Assembly (NCBI GenBank): GCA_963806955.1
Contig: CAWDZG010000001.1
Coordinates: 558,001 to 622,000 of the forward strand
Direction: 5' to 3'
Length of the DNA: 64,000 nucleotides
Origin: Gaiellasilicea sp963806955
Lineage (GTDB): Bacteria > Actinomycetota > Thermoleophilia > Gaiellales > Gaiellaceae
The translations under genes were made by a program, and so were the position numbers. Positions 51,749 through 59,106 of the stretch are shown in pieces; positions within the stretch are counted from its first letter, which is position 1; each line of letters begins with the position of its first letter. A model generated the notes under the pieces. The model did not search any database. It had not been told where the DNA came from and saw only the letters and a program-made list of their open reading frames with translations.

Positions 51749-53353
51749 GTGACGGGATTCGACGCGATCTTCGTCGGCAGCGGGATCAACTCCCTCGCCG
51801 GAGCGGCGCTTTTGGCCAAGGACGGCTGGCGGGTGCTGGTGCTCGAACGGAACGACTGGCTCGGCGGCGCGCTCAGGACCGTCGACGGGCTCACCGCACC
51901 AGGTTTCACGCACGAGGTCTTCGCCTCGTGGCACCCGCTCTGGACCGGCTCGCCCGCCTACGCGGAGCTGAAGCCCGAGCTCGACCGGCTCGGGCTCGAG
52001 TACCTGAACACCGACCTGCCGACCGCGACCGCGTTCCCGGACGGTTCGAGCGCGATCCTCTCCACCGACGGCGCCGCGAACGTCGCCGAGCTCGGCGACG
52101 CCTGGCAGCGGCAGTTCGACGAGTTCATGGGCGCCGCCGACGTTGCCTTCGGCGTGCTCGGCACCGAGCTCTGGTCGCTGCAGGGCCTCTCGCTCGGCCG
52201 GAAGGCGTACCGGCAGTTCGGCCGGCGCGGGCTCGTCGAGTTCGCGGGCGCCTCGCTCCTCTCCGCACGCGACTGGCTGACCGACACGTTCGAGCGCGAG
52301 CAGGCCCACGGGCTGCTGGCGCCGTGGGTGCTCCATACCGGCCTCGGACCGGACCAGGCGATGTCCGGCTTCATGACGCAGGTGATCGCCTGCGCGCTGC
52401 AGCTCGGCGGGATGCCGGTGCCGAAGGGCGGCGGCATCAAGCTGGTCGACGGCCTGGCCGCGATCGTCCGCGATGCCGGCGGCGAGCTCCGCACCGAGAC
52501 GGATGTCGAGCGGATCCTCGTCTCGGGCGGCAAGGCGACCGGCGTCCGGCTGGCGGACGGCGAGACGATCACTGCCGCCCGGGCGGTGCTCGCCTGCGTG
52601 ACCCCCACACAGCTCTACGGCCGCCTGCTGGCCGAGAGCGACGCTCCCCCACGGGTCCGCGACGCCGCGAGTCGCTTTCGCTATGGGCGGGGCGAGATGC
52701 AGATCCACATCGCCCTGAACGAGCCGCCGCGCTGGCGCGGCGACGAGCGGCTCGCCCGGGTCCCGATCGTCCACCTCACCCCCGGGCTCGACGGCGTCTC
52801 GCGCGCGGTCAACGAGGCCGAGCGCGGGCTGCTCCCCGCCGAGGCGACCGTCGTGCTCGGCCAGCCGATGGCGGTCGACCCCTCGCGCGCACCGGACGGG
52901 TCCTGGATCCTCTGGGTGCAGCTGCAGGAGCTGCCGCCCGCGCCGAAGGGCGACGCCGCCGGCGAGCTCGACACCGCCGGCGGCTGGACGGAGGAACTGC
53001 GCGAGGCGTACGCCGATCGGATCGTCGAGCGGATCGGGCAGCACGTCGAGAACGTCACGTCGGCGTCGGTCGGCCGCGTCGTGCTCTCGCCCGCCGACAT
53101 CGAGGCTGCGAACCCGAACTGGGTCGGCGGCGACATCTACGGCGGCTCTTGCTCGCTCGACCAGAACCTGCTCTTCCGGCCCACGGCCGCCTCCCCCGGG
53201 CACGAGACGGCGGTCGAGCGGCTGTGGCACATCGGCGCCAGCACCCATCCGGGCCCCGGCCTCGGCGCCGGCTCCGGCTACCTCGTCGCCAAGCAGCTGA
53301 CGCGGCCGCCGCTGCCCCGGAGGCTGCTGGCGCGGCTGCCGAGCCGCCCGTGA
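51749..53353 (+). CDS. FAD-dependent oxidoreductase (phytoene desaturase-like fold)
   Basis: A flavoprotein with the N-terminal dinucleotide motif FDAIFVGSGINSLAGAALLA, VLERNDWLGGALRT, and the C-terminal LWHIGASTHPGPGLGAGSGYLVA of the CrtI/NAD(P)-binding amine oxidase group. It is not necessarily a carotenoid enzyme: no carotenoid genes are near. GTG 51749 gives 534 residues; ATG 51725 would add eight residues but overlaps the operator. Divergent from the molybdenum hydroxylase operon. Confidence 0.83.
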   Translation: MTGFDAIFVGSGINSLAGAALLAKDGWRVLVLERNDWLGGALRTVDGLTAPGFTHEVFASWHPLWTGSPAYAELKPELDRLGLEYLNTDLPTATAFPDGSSAILSTDGAANVAELGDAWQRQFDEFMGAADVAFGVLGTELWSLQGLSLGRKAYRQFGRRGLVEFAGASLLSARDWLTDTFEREQAHGLLAPWVLHTGLGPDQAMSGFMTQVIACALQLGGMPVPKGGGIKLVDGLAAIVRDAGGELRTETDVERILVSGGKATGVRLADGETITAARAVLACVTPTQLYGRLLAESDAPPRVRDAASRFRYGRGEMQIHIALNEPPRWRGDERLARVPIVHLTPGLDGVSRAVNEAERGLLPAEATVVLGQPMAVDPSRAPDGSWILWVQLQELPPAPKGDAAGELDTAGGWTEELREAYADRIVERIGQHVENVTSASVGRVVLSPADIEAANPNWVGGDIYGGSCSLDQNLLFRPTAASPGHETAVERLWHIGASTHPGPGLGAGSGYLVAKQLTRPPLPRRLLARLPSRP

Positions 53354-54159
53354 GTCTCTCGCTGAGCGAGATCTCGACCGTCGGCGCGAGCTTCCACGAC
53401 GACCTGCGTGCCTACGCCGCCGCGGGGTTCGACGGGATCGGGATCTGGGAGATGAAGCTCGGCGACGACGACGCCGACCTCGCGGCCCTGCGGGCCGGCG
53501 GCCTGCGCGTGACGAACTGCGTCCCGGCGGTGCCGTCGATCCTGCCGAACACGGTGATCGAGGGGCCGGAGGACGTCGAGGAGCGGATCGAGGCGCTCTG
53601 TGCGTCGATGCGGCGCTTCGCCCGCTACGCGCCGGACTGCGTGCTCTGCCTCACGGGGCCGGCGGGAGGCCGTGACGAGACGGACGCGAGACGGCTCGCG
53701 CTCGACGGGTTGCGACGGGTCGCCGCAGCAGCAGCTGACGCGGGCGTCCGCCTCGGGCTCGAGCCGATCCACGCCTCGCAGCGCGACGACCTGACGCTGA
53801 TCACGACCATTCCCGAGACCCTCGACTTCCTCGACGAGGCAGGCCTGCCCCACGTCGGGATCATGGTCGACCTCTGGCACGTCGGCGACACACCCGGGAT
53901 CGAGCGACACCTGGCCGAGAACGCCGACCGGATCACGGGCGTGCACGTCGCCGACCACCATCCGGGCGGTCGCGGCGACCGGGCCCTCCCGGCCGGGCGC
54001 TCCGGCGAGCTGATGCGGGTACTCCACGACGCCGGCTGGCGCGGGTCCTGGGACGTCGAGATCTTCGGCGACCCGGAGCAACCGGACTCGCTGTGGGCGC
54101 TCGACGTGGACGAGGCGGCGCGACGCGCCCACGCCGCGGTCGCGGCGATCGCGCCCTAG
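53350..54159 (+). CDS. Sugar phosphate isomerase/epimerase-like TIM barrel protein
   Basis: A 269-residue xylose isomerase-like TIM barrel: ISTVGASFHDDLRAYAAAGFDG, RLGLEPIHAS (metal Glu), GIMVDLWHVGDTP (metal Asp/His), GVHVADHHPG and SWDVEIFGDPE. Metal-dependent isomerase or epimerase of unknown substrate. GTG 53350 overlaps the preceding stop (GTGA), so it is co-translated with the flavoprotein. Its stop interlocks with the lytic transglycosylase gene (CTAG). Confidence 0.8.
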   Translation: MSLSLSEISTVGASFHDDLRAYAAAGFDGIGIWEMKLGDDDADLAALRAGGLRVTNCVPAVPSILPNTVIEGPEDVEERIEALCASMRRFARYAPDCVLCLTGPAGGRDETDARRLALDGLRRVAAAAADAGVRLGLEPIHASQRDDLTLITTIPETLDFLDEAGLPHVGIMVDLWHVGDTPGIERHLAENADRITGVHVADHHPGGRGDRALPAGRSGELMRVLHDAGWRGSWDVEIFGDPEQPDSLWALDVDEAARRAHAAVAAIAP

Positions 54160-55178
54160 AGCCGGCGGCCGGTCAGCGCGAGCACGTTCGCGACGAAGAC
54201 CTTCGTCTCGTCGAAGAAGCCTCGCTCGCGAACTGCCTTCTCGCCCTGGTACCAGGCGGCGAGCGCCAACCGCGTGTCGCCGTTGAAGCGCTTGAGCAGG
54301 TGGCTGAGGAGCGCCATCCCGACCTGGACACCGCCGTCCGCGGTGCGGGGCACGTCGCGGCGGAGCAGGTTCTGCTCGACGAAGCTCCAGGTGTCCGGCA
54401 TCACCTGCATCGGCCCCCACGCCCCGACCGGCGAGGTGACGTCGACCTGGTAGCCGGACTCCTGCCACGCGAGCGCGCGGGCGAGCGAGACCGGCACGCC
54501 GTAGTGGGCAGCCCACTGGTCGACGAGGCCGCGAACGGTCGAATGCGCCAGCTGGCGCACGGCGCCCGTCGCCGGCAGCTTGAGCGTCTTGCCCTCGAGC
54601 AGCACTCCGGCGGCGTTCAGTTCGTTCGCGGCGGCGAGCGCGGCGACGGTGGTGTCGTGCCGCTCGGCGATCGCCGTGAGCGAGTCGCCGGGACGAACGC
54701 GGTAGGTGCCGAGCGAGGAGATCGAGCGCGTGACGACGGGTGCGCGCCGGCCATGGCCGAAGGACGTCAGCGTCGCCGGGCCGGCCACGCCGTCGGCGGA
54801 GAGCCCGCGGGTGCGCTGGAAGCGGACGAGGCTGTCCTTGGTCGCGGCGCCGAAGTGCCCGTCGACGTCGATCAACCTCAGGTGCCCGGCGCGGGCGAGC
54901 AGGAACTGCACGGCGGAGACGTCCCACCCGTAGGCGCCCTGCGAGAGCACCCGCCTGGCGACGAGCGGGCGCCCGAGCGCGCCCAGCTCCGCGCGCGTCC
55001 GAGCGCTCAGCTCACCGGTCACAGGCAGCTTCTTCAAGCGCTGGAACGTGCGCAGCCCCTGCGCGGTCATCGGTCCCGGGAGGCCGTCGATCGTGCCGAA
55101 GTAGAGCCCCTTCGAGCGGAGCGCCACCTGCAGGCTCGCGATTATATGCGAGTGGGAGTGTGTTTCCCCCGCTTGCAA
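54156..55178 (-). CDS. Peptidoglycan-binding/LysM/lytic transglycosylase protein
   Basis: Domain order: two peptidoglycan-binding type 1 repeats (LRSKGLYFGTIDGLPGPMT; FLLARAGHLRLIDVDGHFG), one LysM (TYRVRPGDSLTAIAERHDTT), and a C-terminal lysozyme-like transglycosylase (ARALAWQESGYQVDVTSPVG, WGPMQVMPDTW). It should cut cell-wall glycan. Start TTG 55178 leaves no signal peptide, which is unexpected; a frameshift or an unrecognised N-terminal exportable segment is possible. A GGGGGAAACACAC stretch just inside the start resembles the leader of the gene at 59107. Confidence 0.83.
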   Translation of the reverse strand: MQAGETHSHSHIIASLQVALRSKGLYFGTIDGLPGPMTAQGLRTFQRLKKLPVTGELSARTRAELGALGRPLVARRVLSQGAYGWDVSAVQFLLARAGHLRLIDVDGHFGAATKDSLVRFQRTRGLSADGVAGPATLTSFGHGRRAPVVTRSISSLGTYRVRPGDSLTAIAERHDTTVAALAAANELNAAGVLLEGKTLKLPATGAVRQLAHSTVRGLVDQWAAHYGVPVSLARALAWQESGYQVDVTSPVGAWGPMQVMPDTWSFVEQNLLRRDVPRTADGGVQVGMALLSHLLKRFNGDTRLALAAWYQGEKAVRERGFFDETKVFVANVLALTGRRL

Positions 55179-55279
55179 CCCAAAGCGCCGGGGCTCCGAG
55201 CTTGAACACCTCGGGGCCTTCGGTGTGCCCGCGTACGGGCGCCGGATACGCTGATCAGGGCTTTCAGACGTTTACACGT

Positions 55280-55314
55280 AGTCATCCTCGGGGATGACTT
55301 TGTTTGTTCTTTGG
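55280..55314 (+). terminator. Rho-independent terminator-like hairpin in a 5' leader (possible attenuator)
   Basis: AGTCATCC-TCGG-GGATGACT (8-bp stem, 55280-55299) followed by a T-rich run (TTTGTTTGTTCTTT) on the plus strand, the only classic T-tract terminator I saw. The gene on its left is on the minus strand and diverges, so the plus-strand terminator lies 66 nt upstream of the next gene's start. Confidence 0.6.
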
Positions 55315-55379
55315 ACGGCACTGCGGTACAAACTGGTCGTTGCTTCCCTTCACGGGAAGCGCGATCGGAGGTAGCTCGC

Positions 55380-56564
55380 TTGGCGGCACAACGAGTTGCT
55401 CATTCAGGGACGGCAACAACGCGGCTCGTGCTCGCGGTCGTCGCGGCGTTGATCACCGCGCTGTTCGTCGCAGCCCAGCCCGGATGGGCGTCGAATCCCC
55501 CCACCGGCAGCGAGCCGTCGGCGACCTCCGAGCCGCCGTCCGCTGAGGCGCCGCCCGCAGAGGCACCGCCCGCAAGCGAAGCGCCGGCCCCGACCGGCGG
55601 GGCTCCGTCAGAGGGTGCTGAGACCACCGCATCGCCGAGCACCGGAAGCGAGCCGGCCGCGGCGACCGACGGAGCATCGTCGACGCCCGCTGACTCCCCG
55701 CCTTGCACCGAGAGCTGCGAGGCGTCCGCCTCGACGAACGACGACGACGCCGGCACCGCCGCGACAACCGAGCCTCCGGCTGTGACGCTCGAGGACGAAC
55801 CGGCCGCAGCTTCCGCAGCTGCAACTGCCGCGCCCGCGCAGCCGGCGGCCGCAGCCCCCGCCGCGCCAACCACGACTACCTATGTGATCGTCGTCACGGC
55901 GCCCGCACCGCCCGTACCCGCTTCGATCGTGGTCAGCCTCGCCGCGGCGGTCTCACCGCCGGTCGAGACCGTGTCTACGGTCGCGGCCGAGGCCGCGGAG
56001 CTCGCGGATCCCGCGCCGGTCGTCGCGTTCGGCCTGGCGACGGTGCTCGCCGCAGCTGTTCTGGTCGCGCCCGCGGCCGAGGCCGCGCCGGTGCGACGGA
56101 TCGCCGATACCGAGTCCGCGCAGTCGATCTCCCCCTGCACCGCGCCGTCCGACGAGGCATCCACAGCGTGTGCGCTCGAGCGGCTGCAGCAGCGGATCTC
56201 GATGTCGAGCGCGTTCGTGGGGACCGCGGCGCCTGTACCGCTCCTTGCCGTGACCGCAATCGACCAGGCCCAACGGCCCGCCGCCAGGGGCGACCCGGAC
56301 GGCTCCGGTGGCAAGAAACGCAGGTCGGCTCGAGCGATGACCGAGGTCGTTCCGCTCGGTGGCATCTACAGCCAGAGCCCCTGGAGTACCGGCGGTGGCC
56401 TCGGCGGCGGTTCGCCGTCGAGCGGCATCGACAGGATCATGGTATTCGCGCTCGTCGACGCGCCATCCGTCGTGTTCATGCCGCGCGTTTCGGCGGTGCA
56501 GCCGCTGCTCGACCGCTTCACGCAGGGCGAGCTCGGCCTCTCTCTCCCAGAACGCCCCGGATAG
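55380..56564 (+). CDS. Secreted Ala/Pro/Ser-rich protein of unknown function
   Basis: TTG 55380 has an excellent ribosome site GGAGGT seven bases upstream and starts a signal peptide (TRLVLAVVAALITALFVAAQPGWA). Then about 130 residues of low-complexity Pro/Ala/Glu/Ser/Thr sequence, a pair of cysteines (PPCTESCEAS), hydrophobic Ala/Val stretches (possible membrane or wall helix near 240) and a basic segment GSGGKKRRSAR. It ends with FMPRVSAVQPLLDRF. I recognise no family; likely surface-exposed. A regulator gene follows 90 nt later. Confidence 0.62.
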   Translation: MAAQRVAHSGTATTRLVLAVVAALITALFVAAQPGWASNPPTGSEPSATSEPPSAEAPPAEAPPASEAPAPTGGAPSEGAETTASPSTGSEPAAATDGASSTPADSPPCTESCEASASTNDDDAGTAATTEPPAVTLEDEPAAASAAATAAPAQPAAAAPAAPTTTTYVIVVTAPAPPVPASIVVSLAAAVSPPVETVSTVAAEAAELADPAPVVAFGLATVLAAAVLVAPAAEAAPVRRIADTESAQSISPCTAPSDEASTACALERLQQRISMSSAFVGTAAPVPLLAVTAIDQAQRPAARGDPDGSGGKKRRSARAMTEVVPLGGIYSQSPWSTGGGLGGGSPSSGIDRIMVFALVDAPSVVFMPRVSAVQPLLDRFTQGELGLSLPERPG

Positions 56565-56654
56565 CCCGGCTCCCGGGCCACGGCGTTCTGCCGCGGTCCC
56601 GACGAGTTTGGGTGGGACTCAATTTCCGGTTGAAACGTGAGGGAGGAAGACAAC

Positions 56655-57455
56655 ATGGGGCATCAGATTCGACAGAGAGCAGGCCGTAGTGCCGTCCTGC
56701 TCGATCCACATCCCTTCTGCCGCGTCGCGATCACGACGCTGCTCAAGGAGTTCGACACGGTCGTTGCGGCCTCGGCCGCAACCCCTTGTGCGGCGGCGAT
56801 GCTGCTCGAAGAGCACCGTCCCAGCCTGTTGATCACAGAGCTCGATCTGCCGGAGGGCCGGGAACAGGTACTCGAGCTGATTCGCAACGGCGTGGAGTCC
56901 GATCCCAAGCTCGCTGTCGTCGCCCTGTCGGGCACGGATGACGACGAGCTCATCGATGCGGCCTTCGACGCGGGTGTATCGGCCTACGTCCTCAAGACGG
57001 CCGAGCTGGGCGACCTTCGTGCGGCGATCGCCCAGGTGCTCGAACCATCGATCTATCTCGCCCGGCGCAGGCCCGCTCGCGCTGGGCTCGTGTCACTCGA
57101 CAGTCAGCTCGCGCGCGAGCTGCCGCAGCTGACACGGCGTGAGCGCGAGATCCTGCAGCTCGTATCCGAGGGACGCTCGAACCGACAGGTTGCGCAACTC
57201 CTGTGGATCACGGACCAGACGGTCAAGTTCCACCTCGCCAACGTCTACCGCAAGCTCGGAGTCGGCAGCAGGTTCGAGGCGGCCGCATGGGCGAGGGAGA
57301 ACGGCGTGCTCGACGTTGCGGAGGCGATTGCCCTGTCGGAGGGCACGGCAGAGGCTGATGGCGCGGGCACGCCGTTGCCCGAGCCGGCCCGAATCCACTC
57401 GACCCGCCGCAGGGAGTTCGCTACGGAGAGCGTGGCACGGGGAACATCCCGATGA
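56655..57455 (+). CDS. LuxR/NarL-type response regulator with Glu at the phosphorylation site
   Basis: A 266-residue protein. The receiver domain has LLDPHP (acidic site) and AVVALSGTDDDE / AYVLKTAE, but the acceptor position reads LLITELDLPEG, with Glu62 where Asp is usual. The C-terminal helix-turn-helix LTRREREILQLVSEGRSNRQVAQLL / VKFHLANVYRKLGV is intact. About 50 extra residues follow. ATG 56655 has GGGAGGAAG upstream. No kinase is adjacent. Its 3' end overlaps the convergent protease gene by 35 nt. Confidence 0.88.
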   Translation: MGHQIRQRAGRSAVLLDPHPFCRVAITTLLKEFDTVVAASAATPCAAAMLLEEHRPSLLITELDLPEGREQVLELIRNGVESDPKLAVVALSGTDDDELIDAAFDAGVSAYVLKTAELGDLRAAIAQVLEPSIYLARRRPARAGLVSLDSQLARELPQLTRREREILQLVSEGRSNRQVAQLLWITDQTVKFHLANVYRKLGVGSRFEAAAWARENGVLDVAEAIALSEGTAEADGAGTPLPEPARIHSTRRREFATESVARGTSR

Positions 57456-58683
57456 GCCCGAGCGTGAACTGCCGGCTGCGTGCGCCGGAGCAGGCGATTT
57501 GCACCGTGTACCTGCCTGTAGGCACGACAACGGAGAGGCTGAGCAGATTCTGGACTGCCGGCGGGGCAATGATGACCTCGCCGGCGGAGTTGAGCGACAG
57601 GCTGCATTGGCTGGCACGCGGCGTCACCAGCTGCATCTCCAGGCGCCCCCTGCCCACCCGGAGCGTGATGCGCGCGCCACGACGGAACGCGCCGGACTCG
57701 AGGCGCGCCTCCCGAGCATAGAGCTGACCCGGCACGGCGGGTTTCCGCACTTGCGCCGGCTGCGCCACGGGACGTGGCGGCTCGAGCAGCCCGAGCACCT
57801 GAAAGGCAGCGAGCGCGTCGATCCGGCCGCCGCCGATACCCGCGACCGGCACGGCGCTCGCCTGCAACGCGGCCGCCACCTGGGTAGCCGTCAGCGAAGG
57901 CTTCCTTGAAATGATCAGCCCTGCGAGGCCGGCGACGACCGCCGGCCCGAACGAGGTGCCGCAGATCGTTCCCGGCGGCGTGGTCGGATCCATCACGACC
58001 TGACACCCCGGCGCAGTGAGCCTCACCCACGAGCCCCTGGTCGACCAGAAGTAGAGCGTGTCTCTGTCGTCGGTCGCGCCGACGGAGAGCACGCCCGGAT
58101 ACGCCGCCGGATACTGAAGCGAGTCGGTGCCGGCGTTCCCGGCAGACGCCACGACGAGAACGTTGCGCGCGATCGCGTAGGCGACCGCCTGTGCCTCGTC
58201 GAAGTCGGGTTGACCCGTCCTCGTCAGGCTGACGCTGATGATCCGGGCCCCATGGTCGACGGCCCAGTAGATTCCTGCCGCAATCCTGCCCGGGTTGGCC
58301 GAGCCGTTCGCGGTCACGCGCACCGGCATCAACCGGCATCGCCAGCAAACGCCGGCGAGATCGCGTCCGTTGTTGCCGCGGGAGATGATCACGCTGGCCA
58401 CCCGGGTGCCGTGGCTGTGCGTGTCCTGCGGGACGTCGTCGTTCTCGACGAAGTCCCAGCCCGGCCCGATGTTGTCCTCGAAATCCGGCATCGGGTTCAC
58501 ACCTGTGTCCACCACTGCGATCACGACCCCCGGATCGCCCGTCGTCGTCTCCCAGACCTCGGGCAGGTGGATCTGCCGTGCCCCCCACTCCGCCTGCCAG
58601 ACGGGATCGTTGGGCCGCAGCCCTGCCGCGGAGGCGCTCCCCGCGAGAACCAGCGCCACAAGTGGGACGAGCAGGCGTCGCAT
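57421..58683 (-). CDS. Secreted subtilisin-like serine protease with CWRC motif, copy 1
   Basis: A 420-residue S8 protease: signal peptide (LLVPLVALVLAGSASA), Asp59 (VVDTGVNP), His91 (SHGTRVASV), Asn183 and Ser244 (CGTSFGPAVVAGL). The post-Ser segment departs from the usual GTSMAAPH. A CWRC motif (113-116) in LAGVCWRCRLMPVRV is shared with the protease at 61573. A beta-rich C-terminal domain follows residue ~330. ATG 58683. Confidence 0.9.
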   Translation of the reverse strand: MRRLLVPLVALVLAGSASAAGLRPNDPVWQAEWGARQIHLPEVWETTTGDPGVVIAVVDTGVNPMPDFEDNIGPGWDFVENDDVPQDTHSHGTRVASVIISRGNNGRDLAGVCWRCRLMPVRVTANGSANPGRIAAGIYWAVDHGARIISVSLTRTGQPDFDEAQAVAYAIARNVLVVASAGNAGTDSLQYPAAYPGVLSVGATDDRDTLYFWSTRGSWVRLTAPGCQVVMDPTTPPGTICGTSFGPAVVAGLAGLIISRKPSLTATQVAAALQASAVPVAGIGGGRIDALAAFQVLGLLEPPRPVAQPAQVRKPAVPGQLYAREARLESGAFRRGARITLRVGRGRLEMQLVTPRASQCSLSLNSAGEVIIAPPAVQNLLSLSVVVPTGRYTVQIACSGARSRQFTLGLIGMFPVPRSP

Positions 58684-59106
58684 CGGCCGGAGTGTAGACG
58701 GGGGGTGCGTGGAATCGGAAGGGTCGCTCAGGAATCCCACCCGCGCTCGACAGAGCTCGGCGCGGCCGCGGAGCTGCGCCGTGAATCAGGGACGGTGACA
58801 AGCCCGTCTGGGCGCAGAGGCAGGGCTGAGGGTTGGTCGAGGGATGAGGGTTGAGCCGAGCCTTAAACAACGCCGGGGGGGGTTCTCCCTTGGTCGGAAA
58901 AACTACCCGTCCGGCATCTTGCAATCTCGATGACAAAGGTCTAGAAACAGCCCTGACTAGCCACATCGCATCTGCTGCGCGGCAGTACGCCGCAACGTCT
59001 GCGAAAGGAGGTAGGGCGCCAGGGGGAGCAAAGCGCAAGTCTTCTGGATTTCATCAGCCGAACCAGGCTGATTCTTTGGGGAAACTACAAGTTGGGGGAA
59101 ACACAC
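58684..59106 (+). other. 423-nt gene-free leader region upstream of the 801-aa secreted protein
   Basis: I see no gene. The region holds the divergent promoter space, a full-strength ribosome-site sequence AAAGGAGGT (59004-59012) without a start codon nearby, and a 7-bp hairpin ATCAGCC-GAACCA-GGCTGAT (59053-59072) followed by TCTTTGGGG. The long leader suggests RNA-level control of the downstream gene. Confidence 0.5.

Noticed and set aside
54156..55380. A c-di-AMP (ydaO) riboswitch upstream of the cell-wall hydrolase
   Set aside because: A GCGGGGGAAAC stretch fits one conserved block, but the other blocks (the 5' pairing region and the TGGGGTGAAT segment) are missing and the stretch lies inside the proposed coding region.
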